A stretch of DNA of 5,880 bases from a bacterium TMED6 (lineage in GTDB: Bacteria > Fidelibacterota > Marinisomatia > SCGC-AAA003-L08 > D37C17): the NCBI GenBank assembly GCA_002167465.1, contig NHBL01000005.1, forward strand, positions 35,644 to 41,523, in the 5' to 3' direction. The notes under the pieces were generated by a model. The model did no database searches. It was given only the letters and a program-made list of their open reading frames with translations, and had not been told where the DNA came from. A program made the translations under genes and the position numbers. This document shows, one piece after another, positions 1 to 5,880 of the stretch (positions within the stretch are counted from its first letter, which is position 1; each line of letters starts with the position of its first letter).

Positions 1-464
1 GGAGCCCATATTCCTTTATATTTAGAATTATCAATAAATGAATGAATTGTATCTCCGTATGTTTTAATAGAAGCAATTGAAAACGGTCCATCTTCTTCGC
101 TAGTATTAGGTTTAGAATTTGAAATTGCCCCTCTTTTCATACATGATTCATAAACAAAATCAACATCTTCAACATCAAACGCAATATCTCTAACACCATC
201 TCCATGCTTTTTCAACCAATCTGAAGCAGGATGAGAAGATTTTATGGGAGTAGTAAATACAAAAAATATTTTTCTACACTTTAATACATATGAAACATGA
301 CTATAAACACCTGTTTCAGGGCCACAATATGCATAAGGAGCAAAACCAAAGGTAGATCTGTAAAAATGTACAATTTGTTTAGCATTACCCACATAAAATT
401 CTAAATATTTAAATTTTTTTATGTTAAAGTGTTCTTCGCCTTCCCATTTATCAGTCATATACAT
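1..464 (-). CDS. hpd: 4-hydroxyphenylpyruvate dioxygenase, N-terminal part (cut by left edge)
   Basis: This is a probable 4-hydroxyphenylpyruvate dioxygenase, the non-haem Fe(II) enzyme that converts 4-hydroxyphenylpyruvate to homogentisate in cytoplasmic tyrosine degradation. About 154 codons are visible out of a usual 350-400. They form the N-terminal vicinal-oxygen-chelate domain, with family blocks LEFYVGNAKQ (residues 21-30), GPETGV (48-53), the segment around SYVLK (58-62), HGDGVRDIAF (87-96) and GDTIHSFID (137-145). The iron ligands normally lie in the C-terminal domain, which is outside the window, so activity cannot be judged. The ATG at 464 is preferred because a strong GAGGAG lies 10 bases upstream; an in-frame ATG at 458 would be 16 bases away. 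The gene starts one base after the upstream aminotransferase stop, implying co-transcription and coupling. The related hydroxymandelate synthase is a less likely alternative. Confidence 0.88.
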   Translation of the reverse strand, partial: MYMTDKWEGEEHFNIKKFKYLEFYVGNAKQIVHFYRSTFGFAPYAYCGPETGVYSHVSYVLKCRKIFFVFTTPIKSSHPASDWLKKHGDGVRDIAFDVEDVDFVYESCMKRGAISNSKPNTSEEDGPFSIASIKTYGDTIHSFIDNSKYKGIWA

Positions 465-465
465 T

Positions 466-1551
466 TTATAATAACTCCTCTATATTTTTAATCAAAAAAT
501 CATTTTCTTCTGGTATGCCAACTGTTATTCTGATACATTTTGATAATCCAAAACCAATAAGGTGTCTTAAAATAACTCCTCTTTTAAGAAGATTTTCACA
601 AAATAAAAATGCTTCATTTTCTGTATTGAATTCTAAAGTAATAAAATTTGTCACACTTGGTATATAACTTATTTTTTTTAATTCAAAAAAATCTATTAAT
701 CTCTGTTTTTCAGAATTGTTTATTTTGATTGAATTTTCTAAATGTTCGAAATCATCCATTGCGACACACGCTGCATACTGCCCTAAAGAAGAGGGTTCAA
801 ATGGCAATTTTACTTTCATTAAATTCTCAACCAATTTTTCTTCAGCAAATCCGTAACCAACTCTAAATCCAGCTAAACCTTGAGCTTTTGAAAATGTGCG
901 TAAAGTAATAACATTATCAAATCTATAGTGCATTGAATCAGGGTAATCATGAATATGACAAGCATACTCAAAGTAGGCTTCATCTAATAAAACTATAACA
1001 CGCGAAGGTACATATTTCATAAATTTTTCAAATTCTTCTTTGGAAAAATATGTTCCAGTTGGATTGTCTGGATTTGCTAAGTATATAACTTTTGTATTAT
1101 CATTAATCTTTTTTGTCATTGCATCAAGATTATGTTTATGGTTTTTAGTTGGAACCCAGTTTACTTTAAAACCACTTGCATTTGCTAATACTCTAAAACC
1201 TATAAAAGAATTTTCTGCAGCTATAATTTCATCTTTATCATTTAAAAATGTTCTCATAATTACAGACATTATACCTTCACTCCCACCACCAATAACAACA
1301 TTATTTATACTTAAATTAAATTTTTTAGCTAATTTATTTCTTAACTCATAACCATTAGAATCAGGATATCTATGAGTATCATTCAAAATTTCAGCAATAT
1401 GATTTATTGCTTTTTTGGATGGCCCCATAGGATTTTCATTGGATGCTAATTTGACAATATAATCTAGATTTAATTCACGTTGAACTTCTTCAATAGGTTT
1501 ACCTGCCTTGTATGGCATTAAATCTTTAATATGTTTAGGTACAAGAGACAT
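466..1551 (-). CDS. hisC: HisC-family PLP-dependent aminotransferase (histidinol-phosphate or aromatic aminotransferase)
   Basis: This is a complete 361-residue fold-type I aminotransferase of the HisC family, a normal length. Visible motifs are SNENPMGPS (37-45), IGGGSEG (87-93), NPDNPTG (160-166, cofactor and substrate binding), LLDEAYFEY (188-196, with Asp190 expected to hold the PLP pyridine nitrogen), the TFSKAQGLAGFRVGYG block (219-234, Schiff-base Lys222 and phosphate-binding Arg230), and IRITVGIPEEN (340-350, with carboxylate-binding Arg341). HisC normally makes histidinol phosphate from imidazole acetol phosphate, but family members often transaminate aromatic amino acids. The immediately following dioxygenase gene, one base away, makes tyrosine aminotransferase a reasonable inferred role; no other his gene is in view. 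The start at 1551 has no clear Shine-Dalgarno site. Possible minus-strand -10 boxes lie in the upstream A/T-rich gap. The family call is firm; substrate is uncertain. Confidence 0.92.
   Translation of the reverse strand: MSLVPKHIKDLMPYKAGKPIEEVQRELNLDYIVKLASNENPMGPSKKAINHIAEILNDTHRYPDSNGYELRNKLAKKFNLSINNVVIGGGSEGIMSVIMRTFLNDKDEIIAAENSFIGFRVLANASGFKVNWVPTKNHKHNLDAMTKKINDNTKVIYLANPDNPTGTYFSKEEFEKFMKYVPSRVIVLLDEAYFEYACHIHDYPDSMHYRFDNVITLRTFSKAQGLAGFRVGYGFAEEKLVENLMKVKLPFEPSSLGQYAACVAMDDFEHLENSIKINNSEKQRLIDFFELKKISYIPSVTNFITLEFNTENEAFLFCENLLKRGVILRHLIGFGLSKCIRITVGIPEENDFLIKNIEELL
475..481 (-). promoter_or_regulatory. Ribosome binding site for the dioxygenase, inside the aminotransferase 3' end
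   Basis: AGAGGAG on the minus strand sits 10 bases before the ATG at 464 and encodes part of the final Ile-Glu-Glu of the upstream aminotransferase. Ribosomes finishing the aminotransferase would pass directly over this site, so translational coupling is likely. The site also favours the ATG at 464 over the one at 458. Confidence 0.75.
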
Positions 1552-1553
1552 TG

Positions 1554-1565
1554 GTTAAATTTAAC
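1554..1565. promoter_or_regulatory. 12-base palindrome, possible operator
   Basis: GTTAAATTTAAC is a perfect inverted repeat starting 2 bases upstream of the aminotransferase ATG and overlapping the candidate -35 box of the divergent methyltransferase promoter. A regulator bound here could affect both genes. In DNA this AT-rich such palindromes can arise by chance, so this is a weak candidate. Confidence 0.25.
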
Positions 1566-1588
1566 AAATTATATAATAGAAGTATAAT
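1561..1588 (+). promoter_or_regulatory. Candidate sigma-70-type promoter for the methyltransferase gene
   Basis: TTAACA (1561-1566, five of six matches to TTGACA) is followed after 16 bases by a perfect TATAAT (1583-1588). Transcription would begin near 1595, leaving a leader of about 35 bases before the ATG at 1630. Two more perfect TATAAT hexamers flank it at 1572-1577 and 1594-1599, so the exact start is ambiguous. The whole 78-base divergent gap (1552-1629) is nearly pure A/T apart from CCCC at 1608-1611. Confidence 0.5.
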
Positions 1589-1597
1589 ATAATTATA
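1568..1597 (-). promoter_or_regulatory. Candidate -10 boxes for the aminotransferase-dioxygenase operon
   Basis: Read on the minus strand, TATAAT occurs at 1573-1568 and at 1597-1592. The first would give a leader of only about 10 bases to the ATG at 1551, the second about 35 bases. No good -35 box is seen at the usual distance from either. This is the only non-coding space upstream of the operon, so some promoter is expected here, but the exact boxes are uncertain. Confidence 0.25.
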
Positions 1598-1629
1598 ATA
1601 TATTAATCCCCATACAATAAAAGAATTTT

Positions 1630-3207
1630 ATGATAGATAAAAAAATACTAAGATTTGAACTTTTTAGACATATTGATGGGATAGCTTTGATAGCACCTAT
1701 TACTGCTATTTTTAATAAAGATACTAAACTCCACAACCTACTAAGAAAAAAACAAGAATTTACTATTTCAAATAATAATGTTGAAATAGAATCTATAAAC
1801 GGTGATTATTTAAATGTCACCTTAAGACTTTTTGAATCTCAAGGATGGCTGAAAAGATATTTAAATGATAAACAATCTATAAATATTATACCTACAGACG
1901 AAGGCATTGATATTTTCAATAATTCTAGTATATATAGTGAATTTTTTATTTATTTCAATTTTTTAAAAAAATTAAATTTTTATAATTCAGATACATACAT
2001 AGATTTAAATAAACTATTAAATCAATATGATAATCTTATTAAAAGATATTCTAATCAAATAGTAATAAAACATATTGAGGGTTTGATAATAGGTTCTACT
2101 TTAGTTTCAATAGGTATGAACAAAATCTTAGAGATTGATCAAAATAAAAAATTATTCTTTAATAAGAAAATCAGTAATGAAAATCAAAAAGTAATAAAAA
2201 GAATCTTTCAAACTTTTAAATTTATCGATGAAAATGGTAGAATGACTGAAAAAGGAATATTTTTCTATAAAAGAAGTGCTGCTTATGGAGTAACTGTATC
2301 TTATATGCCTCTATTTTCTAAGATAGAAACTCTTTTATTTAATGACACCTCTAATATTTTGAAAAGAGATAAATCTGGAAATGAACTTCATGTAAATAGA
2401 AAAATGAATGTTTGGGGTAGTGGTGGAGCACATAAATTGTATTTTAAAAAGATAGATGAAATAGTTTTAGAAATTTTTAATAGGCCAATTGGTTTACAAC
2501 CACAAGGCTTAGCTGATATGGGCTGTGGTGACGGTACTTTATTGATTCATTTGCATGATTTAATAGTGAAAAAAACATTAAGAGGAAAACATTTAGATAA
2601 ATATCCTCTTCATATTATAGGTGCAGACTTTAATGAAGAAGCATTAGAAGTTACTGGCATTAATTTAAATAAAAATAATATAAATCATTTTTTAGTAAAA
2701 GCAGATATTGGTAATCCTACCAAATTTAATACAGAGTTAGAGGAAAAACATAATATAAAACTTAATGATTTATTAAGTGTAAGATCATTTTTAGATCATA
2801 ATAGAATATTTGAAATGCCTAAACTTGATAATTTTGATTTAAAAAAAATTACGACAAAATCGACTGCAGCTTTTTGTTGTAATGAAAATAATAAAATCTA
2901 TGAACCTATTATTTTTAAAGTTAGCTTAGTAGAACATTTCGTGAAATGGAAACCATTCATAAGTAAATATGGCCTAATATTATTAGAATTACATACTATA
3001 AATCCAAATTTATGTAGAAATAATATAGGAAAAACTCTTGCAACAGCATATGATGCTACACATGGATATTCGAATCAATATATTATTGAATACGAAGATT
3101 TTATAGATGCTGCAAGAATTGCAGGCCTTGAAAATGATAAAATGTTTGAATTTAATTTTCCTAAAAAAGAACTTACTACTGTAAGTATAAATTTATTTTC
3201 TACTTAA
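1630..3207 (+). CDS. Class I SAM-dependent methyltransferase with long N-terminal helical/winged-helix region
   Basis: This 525-residue protein has no signal peptide or clear membrane segment and is probably cytoplasmic. The C-terminal half is a Rossmann methyltransferase: the SAM-binding glycine loop ADMGCGDGT (295-303), the acidic second strand GADFNEEAL (331-339, Asp333 expected to contact SAM ribose), then SVRSFLDHNR (383-392), VEHF (434-437), LLELHT (451-456) and AYDATHGYSNQYIIE (473-487). The N-terminal 240 residues contain two similar segments, one near 57-96 (FESQGWL, then PTDEGIDIF) and one near 185-215 (MTEKGIFFYKR), that look like tandem winged-helix or dimerisation modules, followed by YGVTVSYMPLF (219-229). 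From memory, the motif set resembles AprA MT1-type iron-dependent methyltransferases of polyketide loading; conserved histidines 390, 436, 455 and 478 are possible metal ligands. The substrate is unknown and no polyketide gene is nearby. The ATG at 1630 has only a weak AAAGAA before it. Confidence 0.85.
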   Translation: MIDKKILRFELFRHIDGIALIAPITAIFNKDTKLHNLLRKKQEFTISNNNVEIESINGDYLNVTLRLFESQGWLKRYLNDKQSINIIPTDEGIDIFNNSSIYSEFFIYFNFLKKLNFYNSDTYIDLNKLLNQYDNLIKRYSNQIVIKHIEGLIIGSTLVSIGMNKILEIDQNKKLFFNKKISNENQKVIKRIFQTFKFIDENGRMTEKGIFFYKRSAAYGVTVSYMPLFSKIETLLFNDTSNILKRDKSGNELHVNRKMNVWGSGGAHKLYFKKIDEIVLEIFNRPIGLQPQGLADMGCGDGTLLIHLHDLIVKKTLRGKHLDKYPLHIIGADFNEEALEVTGINLNKNNINHFLVKADIGNPTKFNTELEEKHNIKLNDLLSVRSFLDHNRIFEMPKLDNFDLKKITTKSTAAFCCNENNKIYEPIIFKVSLVEHFVKWKPFISKYGLILLELHTINPNLCRNNIGKTLATAYDATHGYSNQYIIEYEDFIDAARIAGLENDKMFEFNFPKKELTTVSINLFST

Positions 3208-4095
3208 TTAAATAATCTTAGCCTGTTTAATAGCAGCCTGCACAGTATTACTCAATAACATTGTTACAGTCATAACGCCTACACCTCCAGGAACAGGAGT
3301 TATTGAAGATGCTTTACCTAAGACATCATCAAAATCAACATCACCTACTACTTTATAACCTTTGTCTTTAGTATTATCATCAATCCTATTAATGCCTACA
3401 TCTATAATATGAGCTCCATTTTTAATCATATTTTTATTTATTAAATTTGGGACACCTACTGCAGCAATAATTATATCAGCATTTCGAGTATAAAAATTCA
3501 AATCTTTAGTTTTAGTATGACATATAGTGACTGTAGCATTTCCATAATTAAAATTTTGTGATAATAAAGAGGCAATTGGTTTCCCAACAAGATTACTACG
3601 ACCAATAACAACAACATCTTTACCATTTGTATTTATATTGTAATACTCTAATATTTTTATACAACCATATGGTGTGCATGAAATAAATTGAGGGTCACCT
3701 TGCATTATATAACCTTGATTTTCAGGGTGCAAACCATCAACATCTTTATTTGGTGCAATTGTTTTTAAAATTTCTTTTTCATTTAGATGTTTTGGTAAAG
3801 GAAGTTGTAATAAAATACCATGAAATTTGGGATTATCATTTAAATCTTCAATAAATTTAATCAAATTTTGTTTAGTAGTATCAGATGGTAAAGAAAAAAC
3901 TTCACTATGACAACTAAGTTTAGAAAACGCTTTAGCTTTGGAGCTTACGTATAATTTTGAAGCTGGGTCATCACCAACAATTATCGCTGCTAACGAAGGA
4001 ATTACATCTTTTAAAGCTAATTTCTTTATTATTACTGAAAGATCTTTTTTAACCTTAAGAGAAACATCTATTCCTTTAAGAATCTTAGTATCCAA
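3208..4095 (-). CDS. folD: Bifunctional methylenetetrahydrofolate dehydrogenase / methenyltetrahydrofolate cyclohydrolase
   Basis: FolD interconverts 5,10-methylene-, 5,10-methenyl- and 10-formyl-tetrahydrofolate using NAD(P), supplying one-carbon units for purines and formyl-methionine. The 295-residue length is typical and the gene is complete. Visible signatures are YVSSK (49-53, catalytic Tyr49 and Lys53), LLQLPLP (95-101), NKDVDG (116-121), CTPYG (140-144), the dinucleotide-binding VVVIGRSNLVGKP (161-173), CHTKT (192-196), IDVGINR (231-237) and TPVPGGVGVMT (266-276). The start is a TTG at 4095: the frame meets a TGA 24 bases upstream with no ATG or GTG between, and the residues that follow align with the normal FolD N-terminus. 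A weak TAGAG lies 6 bases before it, overlapping the zapA stop. It follows zapA by 8 bases, and its TAA directly abuts the stop of the convergent methyltransferase gene. Confidence 0.96.
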   Translation of the reverse strand: MDTKILKGIDVSLKVKKDLSVIIKKLALKDVIPSLAAIIVGDDPASKLYVSSKAKAFSKLSCHSEVFSLPSDTTKQNLIKFIEDLNDNPKFHGILLQLPLPKHLNEKEILKTIAPNKDVDGLHPENQGYIMQGDPQFISCTPYGCIKILEYYNINTNGKDVVVIGRSNLVGKPIASLLSQNFNYGNATVTICHTKTKDLNFYTRNADIIIAAVGVPNLINKNMIKNGAHIIDVGINRIDDNTKDKGYKVVGDVDFDDVLGKASSITPVPGGVGVMTVTMLLSNTVQAAIKQAKII

Positions 4096-4103
4096 TGAAA
4101 ACT

Positions 4104-4409
4104 CTAGTTTTGTGATGATTCAATATCTGAAATTTTATCTTCAATAAATTCAGTTATTGCAATTGTTTTAGCTTCAACTTGATTAATTACTTCATCTTTC
4201 TTTTTTTTGCATTCAAATAGCTGTGCAGCTATATTCATTGCAGCAAATATCACTAATCTTAATTGAGGAGTTGATGAGGTGTCAGAACCTGCTACCTGCT
4301 TCATAGTTTCACTTAAATAATTTGCACATTCTTCTATTACTTTTGGTTGAGCATCAGTTCTTAATCTATATTCTTGTCCATAAATTTTAATATTTACTTC
4401 TTTAGCCAT
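4104..4409 (-). CDS. zapA: Cell division protein ZapA
   Basis: ZapA is a small cytoplasmic protein that binds FtsZ and bundles its filaments at the division septum. The 101-residue size matches the family. The N-terminal globular part begins with VNIKIYGQEYRLRTD (5-19), followed by a helix containing ANYLSETMKQV (29-39) and the core LRLVIFAAMNIAAQLFE (50-66). A charged, lysine/glutamate-rich C-terminal helix (67-101) fits the expected dimerising coiled coil. The ATG at 4409 has an AGGGG 5 bases upstream, within the 13-base gap after pheT; the stop is TAG. Position between pheT and folD indicates one operon. In gammaproteobacteria zapA is usually followed by 6S RNA (ssrS); here only 8 bases precede folD, so ssrS is not at this locus. 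Confidence 0.93.
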   Translation of the reverse strand: MAKEVNIKIYGQEYRLRTDAQPKVIEECANYLSETMKQVAGSDTSSTPQLRLVIFAAMNIAAQLFECKKKKDEVINQVEAKTIAITEFIEDKISDIESSQN

Positions 4410-4414
4410 AATTA

Positions 4415-4419
4415 CCCCT
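4415..4419 (-). promoter_or_regulatory. Ribosome binding site for zapA
   Basis: AGGGG on the minus strand lies 5 bases before the zapA ATG, in the 13-base gap after the pheT stop. It supports the ATG at 4409 and shows that Shine-Dalgarno-led initiation is used in this genome. Confidence 0.65.
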
Positions 4420-4422
4420 ATT

Positions 4423-5880
4423 TTAACGTTGAATTACATCAAATTTATTTTTTAAACAATCCATAATAGATGAAACTCTTTGATCTACATCTTTATCAAC
4501 TAATGTTTTTTCATCACTTTGAAATGTTAATGATATTGCTAGACTTTTTGAGTCATTATCTAATTCTTTTCCTGAATATACATCAAATATATTGCTATCA
4601 ATTAGTAGTTTATCACATGAATTATAGATACAGTCATTAATTTGACTATATTTAATTTCTTTTTTAACCATTATAGAGATATCTCTTTTTACTGATGGAA
4701 ATGTAGCAATTTTATTAAATTTAAAATCTTTATTAATTTTTTTATTTATTTGGTCAATAAATAATTCAGAAAATATAACTGATTCTTTTATATCGTACTT
4801 TTCTTTTAAACGAATATCTAACAATCTAATGTAGCCAATACAAGTTTTTTTTGAATAAATATTTAAATTAACATCACTTAATTCAGAATCTTCAATATTA
4901 AATTTAACATCCAATACTTTTAATTGATTAAGGATTGATATTATTTCTCCTTTAGCATAAAAAATATCAGCAATGAACTTACTATTCCAATGTTCATCAT
5001 TTTTACCATACCAAATCATCCCTAAATTATCTTGCTCTTTATTATATGATTTTATTGTAGAATGTACTCTTCCTAATTCAAATAATTTAAAATAATTTTG
5101 ACCTCTTTTTTCATTAAAAGAAGTAGCTTTTAATAAACCGGGTATTATAGAATTTCTCATATATTTCATATCTTGGCTTGATTCATTAATAATTTCTGAA
5201 GTTTCAGATGTATTGAAATCTTTTAATACTTTATTACTGTATAAACTATTAGAATAATGTTCATGAAAACCTTTTGAACATAATAAAGACCTTGTATCAT
5301 TATTCAAATTATTACAATCATCAACCACTGAAGAATAAGAATTTTTAAAAGATGTAGATATAGGAATATTATTATATCCATACACTCTTGCAATCTCTTC
5401 AAATAAATCAATTTCTCTATCTAAATCATTTCTATATGAAGGTATTGTACATGTAAAAATATTATTTTCTAATTTAGTAATTATTGATAGTTTTGAGAAA
5501 ATATCTTCATATGTACTAATATCTATATTAATACCTAAAAATTCATTGCAATCTTGATAGTTAAAATCAATTATTTTGGAATTTTTATCTTTAATTTTAA
5601 CATCAATATAATCTTCAGATGCTTCTCCATCTGAAATTTCTAAAAATAGCTTAGTAAACTTATCCATTACATATTTAGTATTTTCTAAATCTACACCTCT
5701 TTCAAATCTTTTTGAAGCTTCTTTAGCATAATCATATTTTTTAGATGTTCTTCTAATACTAACTTCATCAAAAACAGCGCTTTCTACTAAAATATTTTTT
5801 GTATCTGAAGTAACTTGACTACCTAATCCTCCAATAACACCCGCTATAGCAATTGGTCCTTTTGAATCAGTAATCACAAT
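4423..5880 (-). CDS. pheT: Phenylalanine-tRNA ligase beta subunit, C-terminal part (cut by right edge)
   Basis: This is the beta subunit of the heterotetrameric phenylalanyl-tRNA synthetase, which with PheS charges tRNA-Phe. About 485 codons are visible out of a usual 790-800; the N-terminal 300 or so lie beyond the right edge, and the first visible codons are internal to the gene. Residues here count from the codon at 5877. The segment opens in the B3/B4 editing region with GPIAIAGVIGG (7-17) and KRFERGVD (56-63). It continues through a B5-type domain to PSYRNDLDREIDLFEEIARV (146-165) and YGYNN (166-170). The catalytic-like core includes MRNSIIPGLL (240-249) and LFELGR (265-270). It ends in an FDX-ACB anticodon-binding domain (about 391-484) with FPSVKRDISIMV (393-404), FDVYSG (431-436), SLTFQS (449-454) and TLVD (458-461). 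pheS would be expected further upstream. It probably leads the operon with zapA and folD. Confidence 0.96.
   Translation of the reverse strand: MVITDSKGPIAIAGVIGGLGSQVTSDTKNILVESAVFDEVSIRRTSKKYDYAKEASKRFERGVDLENTKYVMDKFTKLFLEISDGEASEDYIDVKIKDKNSKIIDFNYQDCNEFLGINIDISTYEDIFSKLSIITKLENNIFTCTIPSYRNDLDREIDLFEEIARVYGYNNIPISTSFKNSYSSVVDDCNNLNNDTRSLLCSKGFHEHYSNSLYSNKVLKDFNTSETSEIINESSQDMKYMRNSIIPGLLKATSFNEKRGQNYFKLFELGRVHSTIKSYNKEQDNLGMIWYGKNDEHWNSKFIADIFYAKGEIISILNQLKVLDVKFNIEDSELSDVNLNIYSKKTCIGYIRLLDIRLKEKYDIKESVIFSELFIDQINKKINKDFKFNKIATFPSVKRDISIMVKKEIKYSQINDCIYNSCDKLLIDSNIFDVYSGKELDNDSKSLAISLTFQSDEKTLVDKDVDQRVSSIMDCLKNKFDVIQR

Noticed and set aside
412..420. A run of seven T (A on the coding strand) near the dioxygenase start, considered as a phase-variation or frameshift site
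   Set aside because: It encodes Lys-Lys-Phe in a conserved frame, is short, and such runs are common throughout this AT-rich window.
1040..1351. Plus-strand open frame of 103 codons opposite the aminotransferase
   Set aside because: It is antisense to well-conserved HisC motifs including the NPDNPTG region, and resembles no family; a shadow of the real gene.
1552..1629. Riboswitch or small RNA in the divergent gap
   Set aside because: The 78 bases are almost entirely A/T with no stable stem; only promoter-like elements can be supported.
3193..3218. Possible bidirectional terminator hairpin (TTATTT with AAATAA) around the convergent stops
   Set aside because: The stem is only six A/T pairs with a long loop and no GC core, too weak to call a terminator.
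4096..4103. Possible 6S RNA gene downstream of zapA, as in gammaproteobacteria
   Set aside because: Only 8 bases separate the zapA stop from folD, so there is no room.
3938..4147. Plus-strand open frame of 69 codons opposite the folD start and zapA end
   Set aside because: It runs antisense across two clearly recognised genes and has no recognisable domain.

Overview
The window is 5.9 kb of strongly AT-rich bacterial DNA, densely packed with six protein-coding genes, two of them cut by the window edges. Spacers are tiny (0 to 78 bases), the genetic code is standard, and stops are TAA or TAG. Everything recognisable is chromosomal housekeeping or catabolism; no transposase, integrase, phage gene, tRNA, rRNA or CRISPR array is visible. 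The low GC and very tight packing suggest a streamlined, probably free-living (for example marine) bacterium. A lineage cannot be fixed from the sequence. A pheT-zapA pair is known from several non-gammaproteobacterial groups. Good Shine-Dalgarno sites before the dioxygenase and zapA argue mildly against Bacteroidota.

Left block (1-1551, minus strand): a HisC-type PLP aminotransferase is followed, after a single base, by a 4-hydroxyphenylpyruvate dioxygenase that runs off the left edge. The dioxygenase ribosome binding site lies inside the last aminotransferase codons, so the two are probably translationally coupled. The pairing suggests a tyrosine-degradation step (tyrosine to 4-hydroxyphenylpyruvate to homogentisate). 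The aminotransferase may therefore act on aromatic substrates rather than, or as well as, histidinol phosphate.

Middle (1552-3207): a 78-base, almost pure A/T divergent promoter region carries three perfect TATAAT hexamers at an exact 11-base period and a 12-base palindrome. It drives the only plus-strand gene, a 525-residue protein. Its C-terminal half is a class I SAM-dependent methyltransferase and its N-terminal half looks like tandem winged-helix or dimerisation-type modules. It is the least ordinary gene here; its motifs recall the iron-dependent AprA MT1-type methyltransferases of polyketide assembly, but no polyketide or carrier-protein gene is in view.

Right block (3208-5880, minus strand): pheT (C-terminal part), zapA and folD form a tight probable operon, transcribed right to left with gaps of 13 and 8 bases. 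It joins phenylalanyl-tRNA synthesis, Z-ring assembly and one-carbon folate metabolism. folD appears to start at TTG, and its stop codon directly abuts the stop codon of the convergent methyltransferase gene with no base between. I see no clearly new defence or mobile system; the methyltransferase and its promoter are the best candidates for closer study.
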